A stretch of DNA of 11,426 nt from Colimorpha sp045642445 (GCA_045642445.1 JAZUIX010000185.1:1-11426), one strand, 5' to 3'. Positions 9,401-11,426 are shown, numbered from the stretch's first letter. Program-made: numbers and translations. Notes: a model not told the origin generated them from the sequence alone.

Positions 9401-9814
9401 ATAGGTGTAGGGATCATCGAAGGTGATGTCCATGGTGGTGCCAGTACCGACAAGGGACCCGGTGTACACCAGTGTTGCATTAGTGAGATCCTGATACGAC
9501 GAAATTGTCGAACCAGATATCTCCATCAGATAGACTTCGAAGGAGGCGACCCCCCAAGAACCCGTGGCTGGTGATGACACATAATATGTCAACCCCGTGA
9601 TCTGTCCACCTGTCATATCTACCAACTCGGAGGCAGGATAGACTGACTGACATTTCAAATACGCATCACAATAAAGACCATACACAGGAACGTAACTACT
9701 AGTCGTCGTTCCATCGTGCACCGTCAGGGTTGTCTGCGTTTGCGCCTGCGTCACCCACGGCACAACGAAGGCCATGAGGAGCAGCAACCTTAAAAAGTAA
9801 CTTTTTACTTTCAT
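1..9814 (-). CDS. Giant secreted multidomain adhesin-like protein, C-terminus off window
   Basis: One open frame of 3271 codons with no stop, starting at ATG 9814-9812 and leaving at the left edge; frame checked at both ends and at several internal points. Residues 1-24 are a signal peptide. Order: beta-rich module (25-202), Fn3 (203-286), cleaved-adhesin-like (287-462), Fn3 (463-556), cleaved-adhesin-like (557-734), two Fn3 (735-917), second beta-rich module (918-1111), Fn3 (1112-1196), jelly-roll-like domain (1197-1366), short repeat segment (1367-1468), three Ig/PKD-like domains (1469-1707), GCDS repeats (1708-2396), inserted domain (2397-2585), GCDS repeats (2586-2969), cleaved-adhesin domain (2970-3129), GCDS repeats (3130 to edge). 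No enzyme motif was seen. Such architectures in Bacteroidetes are usually exported surface or matrix proteins, often through type IX secretion with a C-terminal sorting domain, which would lie outside the window. Adhesion is inferred from domain families. The start is chosen because the signal peptide follows it directly. Confidence 0.93.
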   Translation of the reverse strand, partial: MKVKSYFLRLLLLMAFVVPWVTQAQTQTTLTVHDGTTTSSYVPVYGLYCDAYLKCQSVYPASELVDMTGGQITGLTYYVSSPATGSWGVASFEVYLMEISGSTISSYQDLTNATLVYTGSLVGTGTTMDITFDDPYTYTGGNLLIAVYNTVIGTYKSASYYGETVAGSTVQGYSYSSLNAISANQRNFLPKTTFTYISAPVSCPKPATLDYSNLTATSVDLAWTAGGSETSWAVSVSDGNTTNDYVANSTSYSLTSLNANTDYTVAVRAICGVGDTSFPRTVSFHTLCGGIAVLPWSEGFDAMATGSSTSGAPECWGILDANDGTYPYIYVNTSSTYVHSGSKSLYFQSSNIRYGYAVFPKFDAPLNTLQISFYVNYENPSNSGYLTVGYMTDAANASSFVPLYTCSDRKANKAWTYEEDILLNDIPASVASTARLAFRYGGGSSSNYYMGIDDIVVKNIPNCFKPANITLSDLSNTGVTVSWDTPAAGNIPTNYVIAWGTGTDPDAMTNTQTLSGSTMSYAITGLTANTDYNVFVKSICSATEESEWSLMKSVHTYCDNLTTLPYTYGFEDAVTGSSSSPVFDAECWMRLNNGTQYMGYPYISSSSSYCHTGSRGLYWYNNTTPTTYGDYQCLVLPGVDASVYSINTLRLKFWAKASSSSYHPVFQVGVMTDPSDINTFQLVQTVNVEGDTWKEYRANLNGYTGTGNYVAVKAVRPSSSWYAYVDDFTLQAVTCFEPTAVAANNVTSNSAVISWTAPANAPASYILAYGTGNNPDDMTPITVSGTSYSLSGLNGYTTYHVYVKSVCSSTDSSDWTEAYTFTTQRVCPNVTNVVAENVSVVGATITWSKSADAQYAPTYYNVTCQLVSNGTTVRFEQVSDTTFTLSDLDAVTEYHVTVEPVCGTHGTGNSASVNFTTNSLGCAEMTSGLLATVGTGTSTTNYFPTYSYYNYSYSQQIYRAEDLDNPSALVIDTISMQLGNMSHVRNWDIYITNTNSTSLSSGFIPVSHSDLVWSGSTSGMTSNEWNKIELTKAFNYTGGNILVSVCDKTGSYSQSNYNSGKCTTTITSGISRYVYNDDYPYYPEESVSEGTFSSDRLNMKFYGGECIRPLQCAAPSASVSNVDDHNITVSWNPGYHETAWKVEHRLAGNTEWTVDVASTTNRSYTISGLNNITEYQVRITSLCTEDPQSVVLNVTTACGNFELPFREDFAYDLNDCWNVDDVWRTTYNGIPGNHYTMNVYGSQAGAIVTPSIHIVDTVELSFDVALTDWNNGNVPEEYGDDDRFAVLATTNNGTSWDTVALWDASANAVASYSSIPYTAMRVSLPVANYAGQNVRFAFYGESTVTNADNDLHIGNIEVLPLHTYNVEANAPYTWMNDTTYSYVVNTAAQPDSIVNTTYMEVANDQNMAKHVLHLTMHPAYQLTINREICQPDSVELFGNYYKTTDNYTASGVTMFGADSTVTLNLQAHRAPTAAIYYNGEATELISGYCDNADLTLTARSNATNATFAWEDASTTAARTVNPHENNTYTVVATEATYGCTSLPASVTVSTTPVADLTITATDSVVCAGEPTTLTVADNSGLDVTYRWNTGATTASITVNPTEATTYSVTATVAGSGCTTTAEYTVGVNQLPVVAVSTSSDEICLKDAITLNATEVEGYSYIWNNNADLTSASQEFVPAAAGTFTYTVNVTDANGCVNNFTTNSVAVHPSYEMNDEKSACIGMLPYTWGTQSLEEAGSYDQTFTIAYGCDSLVHLNFIVEDTAVNNYYQEVCEGANIIFGEDQYQMNFAAVQTIDTSYIDVTSGECPARHTLHLTVNHPVTNSFTENVCDTYTWNGVEYTETGVYDQTLATTKGCDSTVTLTLTVRKSTTGIDVQNVCDQLVWKDGNTYTEPNLTATFDTVNVAGCDSVITLNLTTVRTKSYGVDDNLWCESNSFTWMNGRTYTMNETEGNITYLLPGMQNAAGCDTLAVLNLVFNLPADTLAWADTSACDIFMIDTVACDGTVGERQITVDGDYVLPTPIANNQYVISRLHVTIKKSSYNTTFDTACVSANDPYIWTINTPTGLYNVDTIVPVANDTAITYNVPTNISNGCSSIEVLRLHVYHPTKGVEYGAVCVNGTYKSENGTMFYGDNYLPGDTTVVIPTTTTDANGCNYDSTLVLTVNPVYNTNATLTLCESQFVMDSMGKYTYTYNDPNHDTNVVLAIPGALNQEQYSNTVSAKWHTAAGCDSTVTVNYTVNPTVFVTEIVDTCYKYTWSANNETYTTFGQTFDTVTLTQVNGCDSIVYLNLTLNDTVRTYDTILACTKYTGPDGKEYRQGQTFRIEEGTAESGCDRVLYLTYEVRQSVLVDQYVVSTDPYTWHGNVYTRDTDNVYFNYHIGENCDSTLLLHFDMVDPIVLCDNQMPYNTGINGIVIENYSVDTFSYCGNGVRSDNLGRWGEPLSWGIRLPINNPVTEYTLQGAQLYFVNEVGNSQVGTYEMNIYTGGEFDPQTLVGTKSLTFTDTDVTGWKDFVLDNPVSVDSQIVWITFSTNDVAFPAAYVDKPISTADPFLIYSDGITDGWEDLRNFGWTSAAMIKAVYATNVWRNNDPQGNDTILYYTVNKTSNTTETLVKCDSYVWDDTTITTTGIYTKQYTSINGCDSNVTLNLTINHADTTATFDTTVCDSYTWHGNTYTTDTTVAFDTLTVNGCDSTITLNLVVKNQVAYTDVHTACDSYEWHGMVYTASTDTAHFDTIAANGCDSITTLNLTINKSKVVFDSLVVNTGSYRYRNVLYIAPFDSTIVSNDTTVAGCDSTTHFHLIIPRNLLVRDSAYACGTYTWDKNGHEYEWIDRAANNYALYRDVTDNRLIYTNPMDTVYENEEIGLIDHINVLFLSLGQAAYGADTIVRFPLSQGILTLGENTLDFSSYTADAVVDTVLSISNPRYCDSLVSYHINLVYNFDTIYDAVCAEQTEYEFNGHTYSLGTGASSGTNTVFSCGFDESDDLSNWTIVDADGDGHNWMINPGNLDSCAHSGSNFMISESFSISGSGVLYPDNWLISPAITIPNASSALTWFDRNYYGWPENYSVYISTTGNDTTDFTTSLYNGIANEPYNYVERTVDLSAYAGQTVNIAFRHHNSFDNYILFIDDISITSDQVSDFTFTENIGTGDSMIVTTMMVHQRPVITDTETLVACDSINWNGQTYTATGVYTDTLTSVLYGCDSVVTLNLTVNNATHNAFTEVACGSYEWNDQTYTVSDTYTYNYTNADNCASVDTLHLTINPVYNDTVEESRIVA
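428..907 (-). other. Cleaved-adhesin domain (residues 2970-3129)
   Basis: The clearest member of the family here: C-G-F-D-E-S opening, W-T-I-V-D-A-D-G-D-G-H-N-W, then G-V-L-Y-P-D-N-W-L-I-S-P, Y-S-V-Y-I-S-T-T-G-N-D, V-N-I-A-F-R-H-H, and closing F-I-D-D-I-S-I. The D-A-D-G-D-G-H loop resembles a calcium site, and the D-N-W-L-I-S-P and A-F-R-H motifs match those in the gingipain/HagA adhesin modules. It lies inside the repeat array. Confidence 0.87.
908..2059 (-). repeat. Second GCDS repeat array (residues 2586-2969)
   Basis: Closing cysteines at 2637, 2687, 2737, 2789 and 2923. The first three intervals are 50, 50 and 52 residues, the most regular part of the protein. Units read C-D-S-Y-x-W-x-G, then Y-T, then N-G-C-D-S-x-x-T-L-N-L. 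The long last interval holds a diverged stretch around W-D-K-N-G-H-E-Y. Confidence 0.85.
2060..2626 (-). other. Inserted beta domain interrupting the array (residues 2397-2585)
   Basis: About 189 residues without the GCDS signature. It has R-W-G-E-P-L-S-W-G-I-R-L, Y-E-M-N-I-Y-T-G-G, W-K-D-F-V-L-D, and Q-I-V-W-I-T-F strands and ends with aromatic-rich G-W-E-D-L. It looks like a jelly-roll or sandwich domain related to those found with cleaved-adhesin domains, but I cannot assign the family. Confidence 0.6.
2627..4693 (-). repeat. Main GCDS repeat array (residues 1708-2396)
   Basis: A run of related units, each with an early Cys and aromatic motif (C-D-S-Y-x-W, C-D-T-Y-T-W), an x-Y-T strand, and a closing G-C-D-S-x-x-x-L-x-L-T-V. 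The closing cysteine falls at residues 1748, 1805 (variant E-C-P-A), 1854, 1905, 1964, 2091, 2151, 2226, 2279, 2330 and 2380, so the spacing is often 49-53 residues. Two cysteines per unit suggest one disulfide each. In DNA the core appears on the plus strand as tgtcgcaacc at about 150-bp intervals. Asn, Thr and Val are abundant. Confidence 0.85.
4694..5410 (-). other. Three Ig/PKD-like domains (residues 1469-1707)
   Basis: Three units of about 80 residues begin near 1469, 1552 and 1631. Each has an early cysteine (G-Y-C, V-V-C-A-G, E-I-C-L), a central F/Y-x-W (F-A-W, Y-R-W, Y-I-W), a T-Y-T/T-Y-S-V strand, and a closing G-C. This is the pattern of bacterial Ig-like and PKD domains in Bacteroidetes cell-surface proteins. 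They separate the short first repeat segment from the main array and probably act as a spacer stalk. Confidence 0.75.
5411..5716 (-). repeat. First GCDS-type repeat segment (residues 1367-1468)
   Basis: Two diverged repeat units precede the Ig-like domains. The second ends G-A-D-S-T-V-T-L-N-L-Q, where alanine replaces the usual cysteine at residue 1457. The first has lost the GCDS core but keeps the ending H-V-L-H-L-T-M. These look like the weakest members of the array. Confidence 0.65.
5717..6226 (-). other. Jelly-roll-like domain (residues 1197-1366)
   Basis: Begins A-C-G-N-F-E-L-P-F-R-E-D-F, has D-C-W-N-V, then a T-P-S-I strand and the late L-H-I-G-N-I-E-V motif where the other copies have I-D-D-I. 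It looks like a diverged cleaved-adhesin domain. It contains an acidic loop, E-E-Y-G-D-D-D, that could bind calcium (inference). Confidence 0.68.
6227..6481 (-). other. Fibronectin type III domain 5 (residues 1112-1196)
   Basis: Opens C-A-A-P with core I-T-V-S-W, then A-W-K-V-E-H-R, the turn S-G-L-N-N-I-T-E-Y, and strand Y-Q-V-R-I-T-S-L-C. It is the last Fn3 domain in the window and leads directly into a jelly-roll-like domain. Confidence 0.83.
6482..7063 (-). other. Beta-rich module, copy 2 (residues 918-1111)
   Basis: A second version of the N-terminal module, with Y-F-P-T-Y-S-Y-Y, D-I-Y-I-T-N-T, L-V-W-S-G-S, and F-N-Y-T-G-G-N-I-L-V-S-V in the same order. It is tyrosine-rich and ends with C-I-R-P before the fifth Fn3 domain. 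The two copies are diverged, which suggests an old internal duplication or module reuse, not recent recombination. Confidence 0.68.
7064..7612 (-). other. Fibronectin type III domains 3 and 4 (residues 735-826, 827-917)
   Basis: Two Fn3 domains in tandem. Domain 3 opens C-F-E-P with V-I-S-W and ends Y-H-V-Y-V-K-S-V-C. Domain 4 opens C-P-N with T-I-T-W and ends Y-H-V-T-V-E-P-V-C-G. They are the only adjacent Fn3 pair here; the others alternate with larger domains. Confidence 0.83.
7613..8146 (-). other. Cleaved-adhesin / MAM-like domain 2 (residues 557-734)
   Basis: Begins C-D-N, then L-P-Y-T-Y-G-F-E-D, followed by E-C-W-M-R-L, S-Y-C-H-T-G-S-R-G-L-Y, and the ending W-Y-A-Y-V-D-D-F-T-L. This parallels domain 1 closely. 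Together with the flanking Fn3 domains it forms a repeated Fn3 plus adhesin unit of about 270 residues. Confidence 0.8.
8147..8428 (-). other. Fibronectin type III domain 2 (residues 463-556)
   Basis: Opens with C-F-K-P, has core tryptophan V-T-V-S-W, a G-L-T-A-N-T-D-Y turn, and the strand Y-N-V-F-V-K-S-I-C. It contains A-W-G-T-G-T-D-P-D, closely matching A-Y-G-T-G-N-N-P-D in Fn3 domain 3, so domains 2 and 3 are the most alike. Confidence 0.85.
8429..8956 (-). other. Cleaved-adhesin / MAM-like domain 1 (residues 287-462)
   Basis: The domain starts with a Cys and L-P-W-S-E-G-F-D, continues with E-C-W, then a strand S-G-S-K-S-L-Y-F, and ends with a Y-M-G-I-D-D-I-V-V motif. An opening E-G-F-D/E and a closing I-D-D-I/F are typical of the cleaved-adhesin (choice-of-anchor J) jelly-roll family known from gingipain and HagA adhesin regions. 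Carbohydrate or protein binding is the family role; no ligand can be read here. Confidence 0.8.
8957..9208 (-). other. Fibronectin type III domain 1 (residues 203-286)
   Basis: The domain opens with C-P-K-P, has the core tryptophan in V-D-L-A-W, and the late strand Y-T-V-A-V-R-A-I-C. The cysteine at the start and the one in the last strand recur in the next three Fn3 domains, so an intradomain disulfide is plausible. It separates the N-terminal module from the first cleaved-adhesin-like domain. Confidence 0.85.
9209..9742 (-). other. Beta-rich N-terminal module, copy 1 (residues 25-202)
   Basis: This stretch resembles residues 918-1111 of the same protein. Shared landmarks in the same order are a T-G-T or G-T-T-T start followed by Y-x-P-x-Y, a segment around I-x-x-L/I before the middle, an I-Y/V-Y-L type strand, a T-x-L-V-Y/W-S/T-G-S segment, F-x-Y-T-G-G-N-x-L-x-x-V near the end, and a closing aromatic strand before a Cys-Pro that opens the next Fn3 domain. 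I know this arrangement from Bacteroidetes secreted proteins but cannot name the family. It is probably a beta-sandwich. Confidence 0.7.
9743..9814 (-). other. Signal peptide of the giant protein
   Basis: Residues 1-24. Lysines at 2 and 4 and an arginine at 9 precede a hydrophobic core (LLLLMAFVVPW, residues 10-20). A small-residue cleavage site follows, T-Q-A before Q25. There is no lipobox cysteine, so signal peptidase I cleavage is expected, with the mature protein starting QTQTTLTV. Confidence 0.88.
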
Positions 9815-9898
9815 TTTGTGGTTTTTTTTGGTTAATAAATTAGTTAATTATAATGATTTGTTTTTTTTCGGTTTATATCTTGATTTGACTTTGCAGAT
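9815..9898 (-). promoter_or_regulatory. A-rich leader of the giant gene
   Basis: The 84 bases between the MNT stop and the giant gene start are very AT-rich, with no Shine-Dalgarno motif before the ATG (the sequence just before it is ACCACAAA). This fits Bacteroidetes, which often initiate from A-rich leaders. It contains one copy of the 38-bp direct repeat and two runs of eight A (minus strand) at 9822-9829 and 9861-9868. No TAnnTTTG promoter box was found. Confidence 0.5.
9855..9892 (-). repeat. 38-bp direct repeat, copy A
   Basis: Matches 10233-10270 at 37 of 38 bases; the sole difference is T here against A in the other copy, inside the T run. It starts 41 bases upstream of the giant gene ATG and begins 7 bases after the MNT stop. 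The core, read on the plus strand, includes ttttcggtttatatcttgat. Confidence 0.92.
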
Positions 9899-10186
9899 TC
9901 AGGCTCTCTCATAAATAATTCTTTTATCGCGGTTGGCTGTTTCCTCGGCAAAAGGCAGCAGCGTTCCGTTGGTCACGAGGTCGACATCTTTGCAAAGCAA
10001 TTCCTGTAGCTCGTTCATAATGTGGACATGCTGCAGCAATCCGACATGTTCGTCAAAATCGACGAGAATATCCACGTCGCTGTCTTCCCGTTCCTCGCCG
10101 CGAGCGTATGACCCGAAAAGCCAAGCCCGCCGCACCGGCTGGGTGACGAAATAGTCGCGTATTGTCTGTATCATCTGTTCACTCAT
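9899..10186 (-). CDS. MNT-type minimal nucleotidyltransferase, no HEPN partner seen
   Basis: 95 residues, a usual size for minimal nucleotidyltransferases. G25-S26 followed by ten residues and D37-x-D39 gives the GSx10DxD active-site motif of the DNA polymerase beta-like fold; D69 in K-D-V-D-L is the likely third metal-binding acid. In HEPN-MNT toxin-antitoxin systems such proteins neutralise the HEPN RNase toxin by adding AMP to it. No HEPN gene adjoins it: a RelE/ParE toxin gene lies upstream and the giant secreted protein downstream. It could act on a HEPN protein elsewhere, on an unrelated target, or be a remnant. The frame is intact and the catalytic residues are kept, so it is probably still active. 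It starts at ATG 10186; an in-frame Met at residue 5 is a weaker alternative. It lies between two 38-bp direct repeats. Confidence 0.9.
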   Translation of the reverse strand: MSEQMIQTIRDYFVTQPVRRAWLFGSYARGEEREDSDVDILVDFDEHVGLLQHVHIMNELQELLCKDVDLVTNGTLLPFAEETANRDKRIIYERA

Positions 10187-10279
10187 GATCTACTCGGTTT
10201 GTTATTGTTTTCGTCTTTTGTTGATTAATTTTGATTTGTTTATTTTCGGTTTATATCTTGATTTGACTTTTAGTCCTTG
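10187..10279 (-). promoter_or_regulatory. A-rich leader of the MNT gene
   Basis: 93 bases between the toxin stop and the MNT start. The minus strand is rich in A with little G, and no Shine-Dalgarno motif precedes the ATG. It holds repeat copy B, ending 46 bases before the start codon. No TAnnTTTG box was found, so the gene is either read from upstream or the repeat carries an unrecognised promoter. Confidence 0.45.
10233..10270 (-). repeat. 38-bp direct repeat, copy B
   Basis: Partner of 9855-9892, same orientation, 378 bp apart start to start. It begins 10 bases after the toxin stop. Both copies therefore sit in the same place relative to the gene before and the gene after them. Confidence 0.92.
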
Positions 10280-10597
10280 CTATGCGTTTGCTGCCTGCGT
10301 TGCCTGAGGCTCGGGCTCCTGACGGCAGTCCCAGAGGGCTACAATATATATGGTTTCATCACTAACAGTATACACCATTTTGCTCAAGCCTCCCACTATG
10401 ATGCTGCGATAGGGCTTCTGACATTCGGCGAAAAGCGGGTCAAGTATGCCAAGGTTGGGAAATTGCTTCAACATCCTTGTGGCTTGGCGAACCTCTTGCA
10501 GAAAGCGTTTTCTACGGTCGGCGCCAAAACGCTCACGGATATACTCAGCAATCTGGTCACGCCTCATTATTGCATATTTGTTCCACACCACTCTCAT
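10280..10597 (-). CDS. RelE/ParE-family toxin
   Basis: 105 residues, typical for the family. An early W5, helices with I16-A-E-Y-I and F32-L-Q-E-V, the P47-N-L-G turn, P62-Y-R, K73-M-V-Y-T-V, and the closing I-V-A-L-W89-D-C-R92 follow the RelE/ParE fold. RelE members cut mRNA at the ribosome and ParE members poison gyrase; the sequence does not decide between them. The tail after R92 is low-complexity (Glu, Pro, Gln, Ala). The frame stays open to an ATG at 10630, but the start at 10597 is preferred because it overlaps the antitoxin stop as ATGA and begins right at the first beta strand. This coupling is usual in type II toxin-antitoxin operons with the antitoxin first. Confidence 0.88.
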   Translation of the reverse strand: MRVVWNKYAIMRRDQIAEYIRERFGADRRKRFLQEVRQATRMLKQFPNLGILDPLFAECQKPYRSIIVGGLSKMVYTVSDETIYIVALWDCRQEPEPQATQAANA

Positions 10598-10878
10598 ATC
10601 ACTTTGGTCTTTTCGTGTTCTTCTTCCCAAATGTTTTCTCCGTCATACTCATGCCAGGCCTCCTCATCGGGAATAACCCTCCCTGCTGCAAAGTCGGCCT
10701 CCGCTTCGGCAACCATTGCGTTGACCTCCTCCATGGTGAGGCGTTGCGGTGCGGGAGCCTCTGCCAAGTCGGCCTGACTGATGAGATGGTCGGCCACCCA
10801 ACGCATGTTCTGCGGGGTGAGCGTGCCGTAGAGGTATTCGAGCAATCCTTGCAATGCTATCGGACTCATTTCTGTCAT
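10594..10878 (-). CDS. Antitoxin of the RelE/ParE-type pair
   Basis: 94 residues directly before the toxin gene and overlapping it by four bases. The N-terminal part (residues 5-35) is helical, with L-L-E-Y-L-Y-G-T-L and M-R-W-V-A-D-H-L, and the middle has M-E-E-V-N-A-M-V-A-E-A-E-A-D-F-A-A-G-R-V with a following D-E-E-A-W. An acidic, helical toxin-binding segment ending in G-R-x-x-x-D-E-E is common in antitoxins of Bacteroidetes RelE/ParE pairs. The C-terminus is strongly acidic (E-E-E-H-E). No clear DNA-binding fold is visible, so autorepression is not shown. The assignment rests on size, gene order and the acidic C-terminal part. In-frame Met at residue 4 is an alternative start. Confidence 0.78.
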   Translation of the reverse strand: MTEMSPIALQGLLEYLYGTLTPQNMRWVADHLISQADLAEAPAPQRLTMEEVNAMVAEAEADFAAGRVIPDEEAWHEYDGENIWEEEHEKTKVI

Positions 10879-10990
10879 TTCTTTCTGTCTTTTTTTCGTT
10901 GTTTCTTGTATCTGTTTTCTTTTAGTTTTCTTTTTTCAATATTTTTTTCTGTTTTTAATCGTTTTCTTTCTATTTTCTCTTTATATATAA

Positions 10991-11002
10991 GGTGTAAACA
11001 CC
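10991..11002. promoter_or_regulatory. Small palindrome, possible operator
   Basis: GGTGT-AA-ACACC, a 5-bp perfect inverted repeat with a 2-bp centre, followed on the minus strand by the AT-rich stretch TTATATATAA. It lies 113 bp upstream of the antitoxin start. Toxin-antitoxin operons usually carry short palindromic operators near the promoter, but a match this short also occurs by chance. Confidence 0.25.
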
Positions 11003-11151
11003 CTAAAAACGCAATATAAACAGCCTTCACAGGCATGTCAAAATTGGTCCTCTGCGTGCTTACTTTTCCAAATCAAGTACATGCTGTACAGTAAATTACA
11101 GCGAGACGGGCACACTCTCTGCCCCCTATTTAGTCAGTATAGTTTAATATG

Positions 11152-11182
11152 CAAAGATACACATTTTTTTGAATACCACAAC
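11152..11182 (-). promoter_or_regulatory. Bacteroides-type promoter upstream of the toxin-antitoxin genes
   Basis: On the minus strand, GTTG (11182-11179) and TATCTTTG (11159-11152) are separated by 19 bases. This fits the Bacteroidetes consensus of a -33 TTTG-type box and a -7 TAnnTTTG box. Transcription would start near 11145 and run toward the antitoxin, giving a leader of about 265 bases. It is the only such match found upstream of the four genes. Confidence 0.6.
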
Positions 11183-11242
11183 TTTTTTATTTTTTCTTAC
11201 ATTATGTACCTGTTGGCGGTATTAATTCGACCTGCCTTCGTT

Positions 11243-11265
11243 GTGGCAGATTTGCAATCTGCCAC
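11243..11265. repeat. Perfect inverted repeat (10-bp arms, 3-bp loop)
   Basis: GTGGCAGATT and AATCTGCCAC flank TGC. No T run follows on either strand, so it is not a standard terminator. Palindromes of this build occur in many copies between genes in Bacteroidetes genomes, so it may be a dispersed intergenic element; that is inference from memory of the pattern. Confidence 0.75.
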
Positions 11266-11333
11266 GATATACTATCCGGATTTTTAGTGATGATGAAAAA
11301 ATAAGTTGATATGATTTGGCTTAGATTGTCGAA

Positions 11334-11426
11334 CTATTTTTTCATTGTGAAGAAGGAGTGTAGCGGGCTACTCGACTGATGAACATTTCGCAGAGCGAGA
11401 GCAGAGGACGAGCTTGCTCGTGCTAT
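11334..11426 (-). other. Possible C-terminal gene tail at the right edge
   Basis: A minus-strand frame open at the window edge encodes 30 residues, serine-rich and ending F-F-T-M-K-K before TAG. It may be the end of a gene outside the window or part of a noncoding repeat. A 14-base inverted repeat at 11408-11421 (ACGAGC-TT-GCTCGT) lies inside it, which favours the repeat view. Confidence 0.2.

Larger units (their letters stand above)
10879..11426. other. Noncoding right flank
   Basis: 548 bases without a convincing gene. Nearest the antitoxin, 10879-10990 is almost pure pyrimidine on the plus strand, so any minus-strand transcript would have a purine-rich, A-rich leader. Further out lie a small palindrome, a Bacteroides-type promoter, a perfect inverted repeat, and a possible gene tail at the edge, listed separately. 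Short open frames here, including one at 11081-11287, have no recognisable features. Confidence 0.7.

Noticed and set aside
9855..10270. An invertible promoter, as seen for surface genes in Bacteroides
   Set aside because: The two 38-bp copies are in direct, not inverted, orientation, and no recombinase gene is present.
10595..10630. Longer toxin start at 10630
   Set aside because: The added 11 residues would lie inside the antitoxin gene and precede the first beta strand; the ATGA overlap at 10597-10594 is the usual arrangement.
10277..11019. Plus-strand open frames opposite the toxin-antitoxin genes
   Set aside because: They are opposite two well-supported genes; the end of the longer one is a Phe/Ser-rich translation of the pyrimidine-rich leader.
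11243..11285. Rho-independent terminator
   Set aside because: On the plus strand the first T run comes 14 bases after the stem, and on the minus strand there is none.
10879..11426. tRNA or other structured RNA gene in the right flank
   Set aside because: No cloverleaf or other recognisable RNA family pattern was found; only short isolated hairpins.

Overview
The window looks like chromosome from a member of the Bacteroidetes, most likely Bacteroidales. Four things point there: a giant secreted protein built from fibronectin type III (Fn3), cleaved-adhesin-like and Ig-like domains; start codons preceded by A-rich leaders without Shine-Dalgarno motifs; a promoter of the Bacteroides form (GTTG, 19 bases, TATCTTTG); and a small toxin-antitoxin pair of a type common in gut Bacteroidales. 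Genus cannot be fixed from the sequence. All convincing genes are on the minus strand and read right to left.

Right end (10879-11426): noncoding. It holds the promoter-like site, a perfect 10-bp inverted repeat, a small palindrome, a long A-rich leader (as read on the minus strand), and a possible 30-codon gene tail at the edge.

9899-10878: three small genes. An antitoxin-like protein (94 aa) overlaps a RelE/ParE-type toxin (105 aa) by ATGA. A MNT-type minimal nucleotidyltransferase (95 aa) follows, with no HEPN partner in the window. The MNT gene lies between two 38-bp direct repeats that differ at one base. One copy precedes MNT and the other precedes the giant gene.

1-9814: a single uninterrupted reading frame of at least 3271 codons that runs off the left edge. 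It begins with a signal peptide. Next come a beta-rich module, Fn3 domains alternating with cleaved-adhesin-like domains, a second copy of the beta-rich module, three Ig/PKD-like domains, and then a long array of about 50-residue repeats carrying a GCDS core. Two larger domains interrupt the array. The C-terminus, where a type IX secretion sorting domain would be expected, is outside the window. The protein is probably an exported surface adhesin or matrix protein.

The only recognisable promoter lies upstream of the antitoxin, and all four genes share one direction with gaps under 100 bp, so co-transcription is possible. The repeated leader before MNT and before the giant gene may instead carry separate start signals. 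The most notable points are the repeat-bounded solitary MNT gene, its leader shared with the giant gene, and the modular repeat architecture of that gene.
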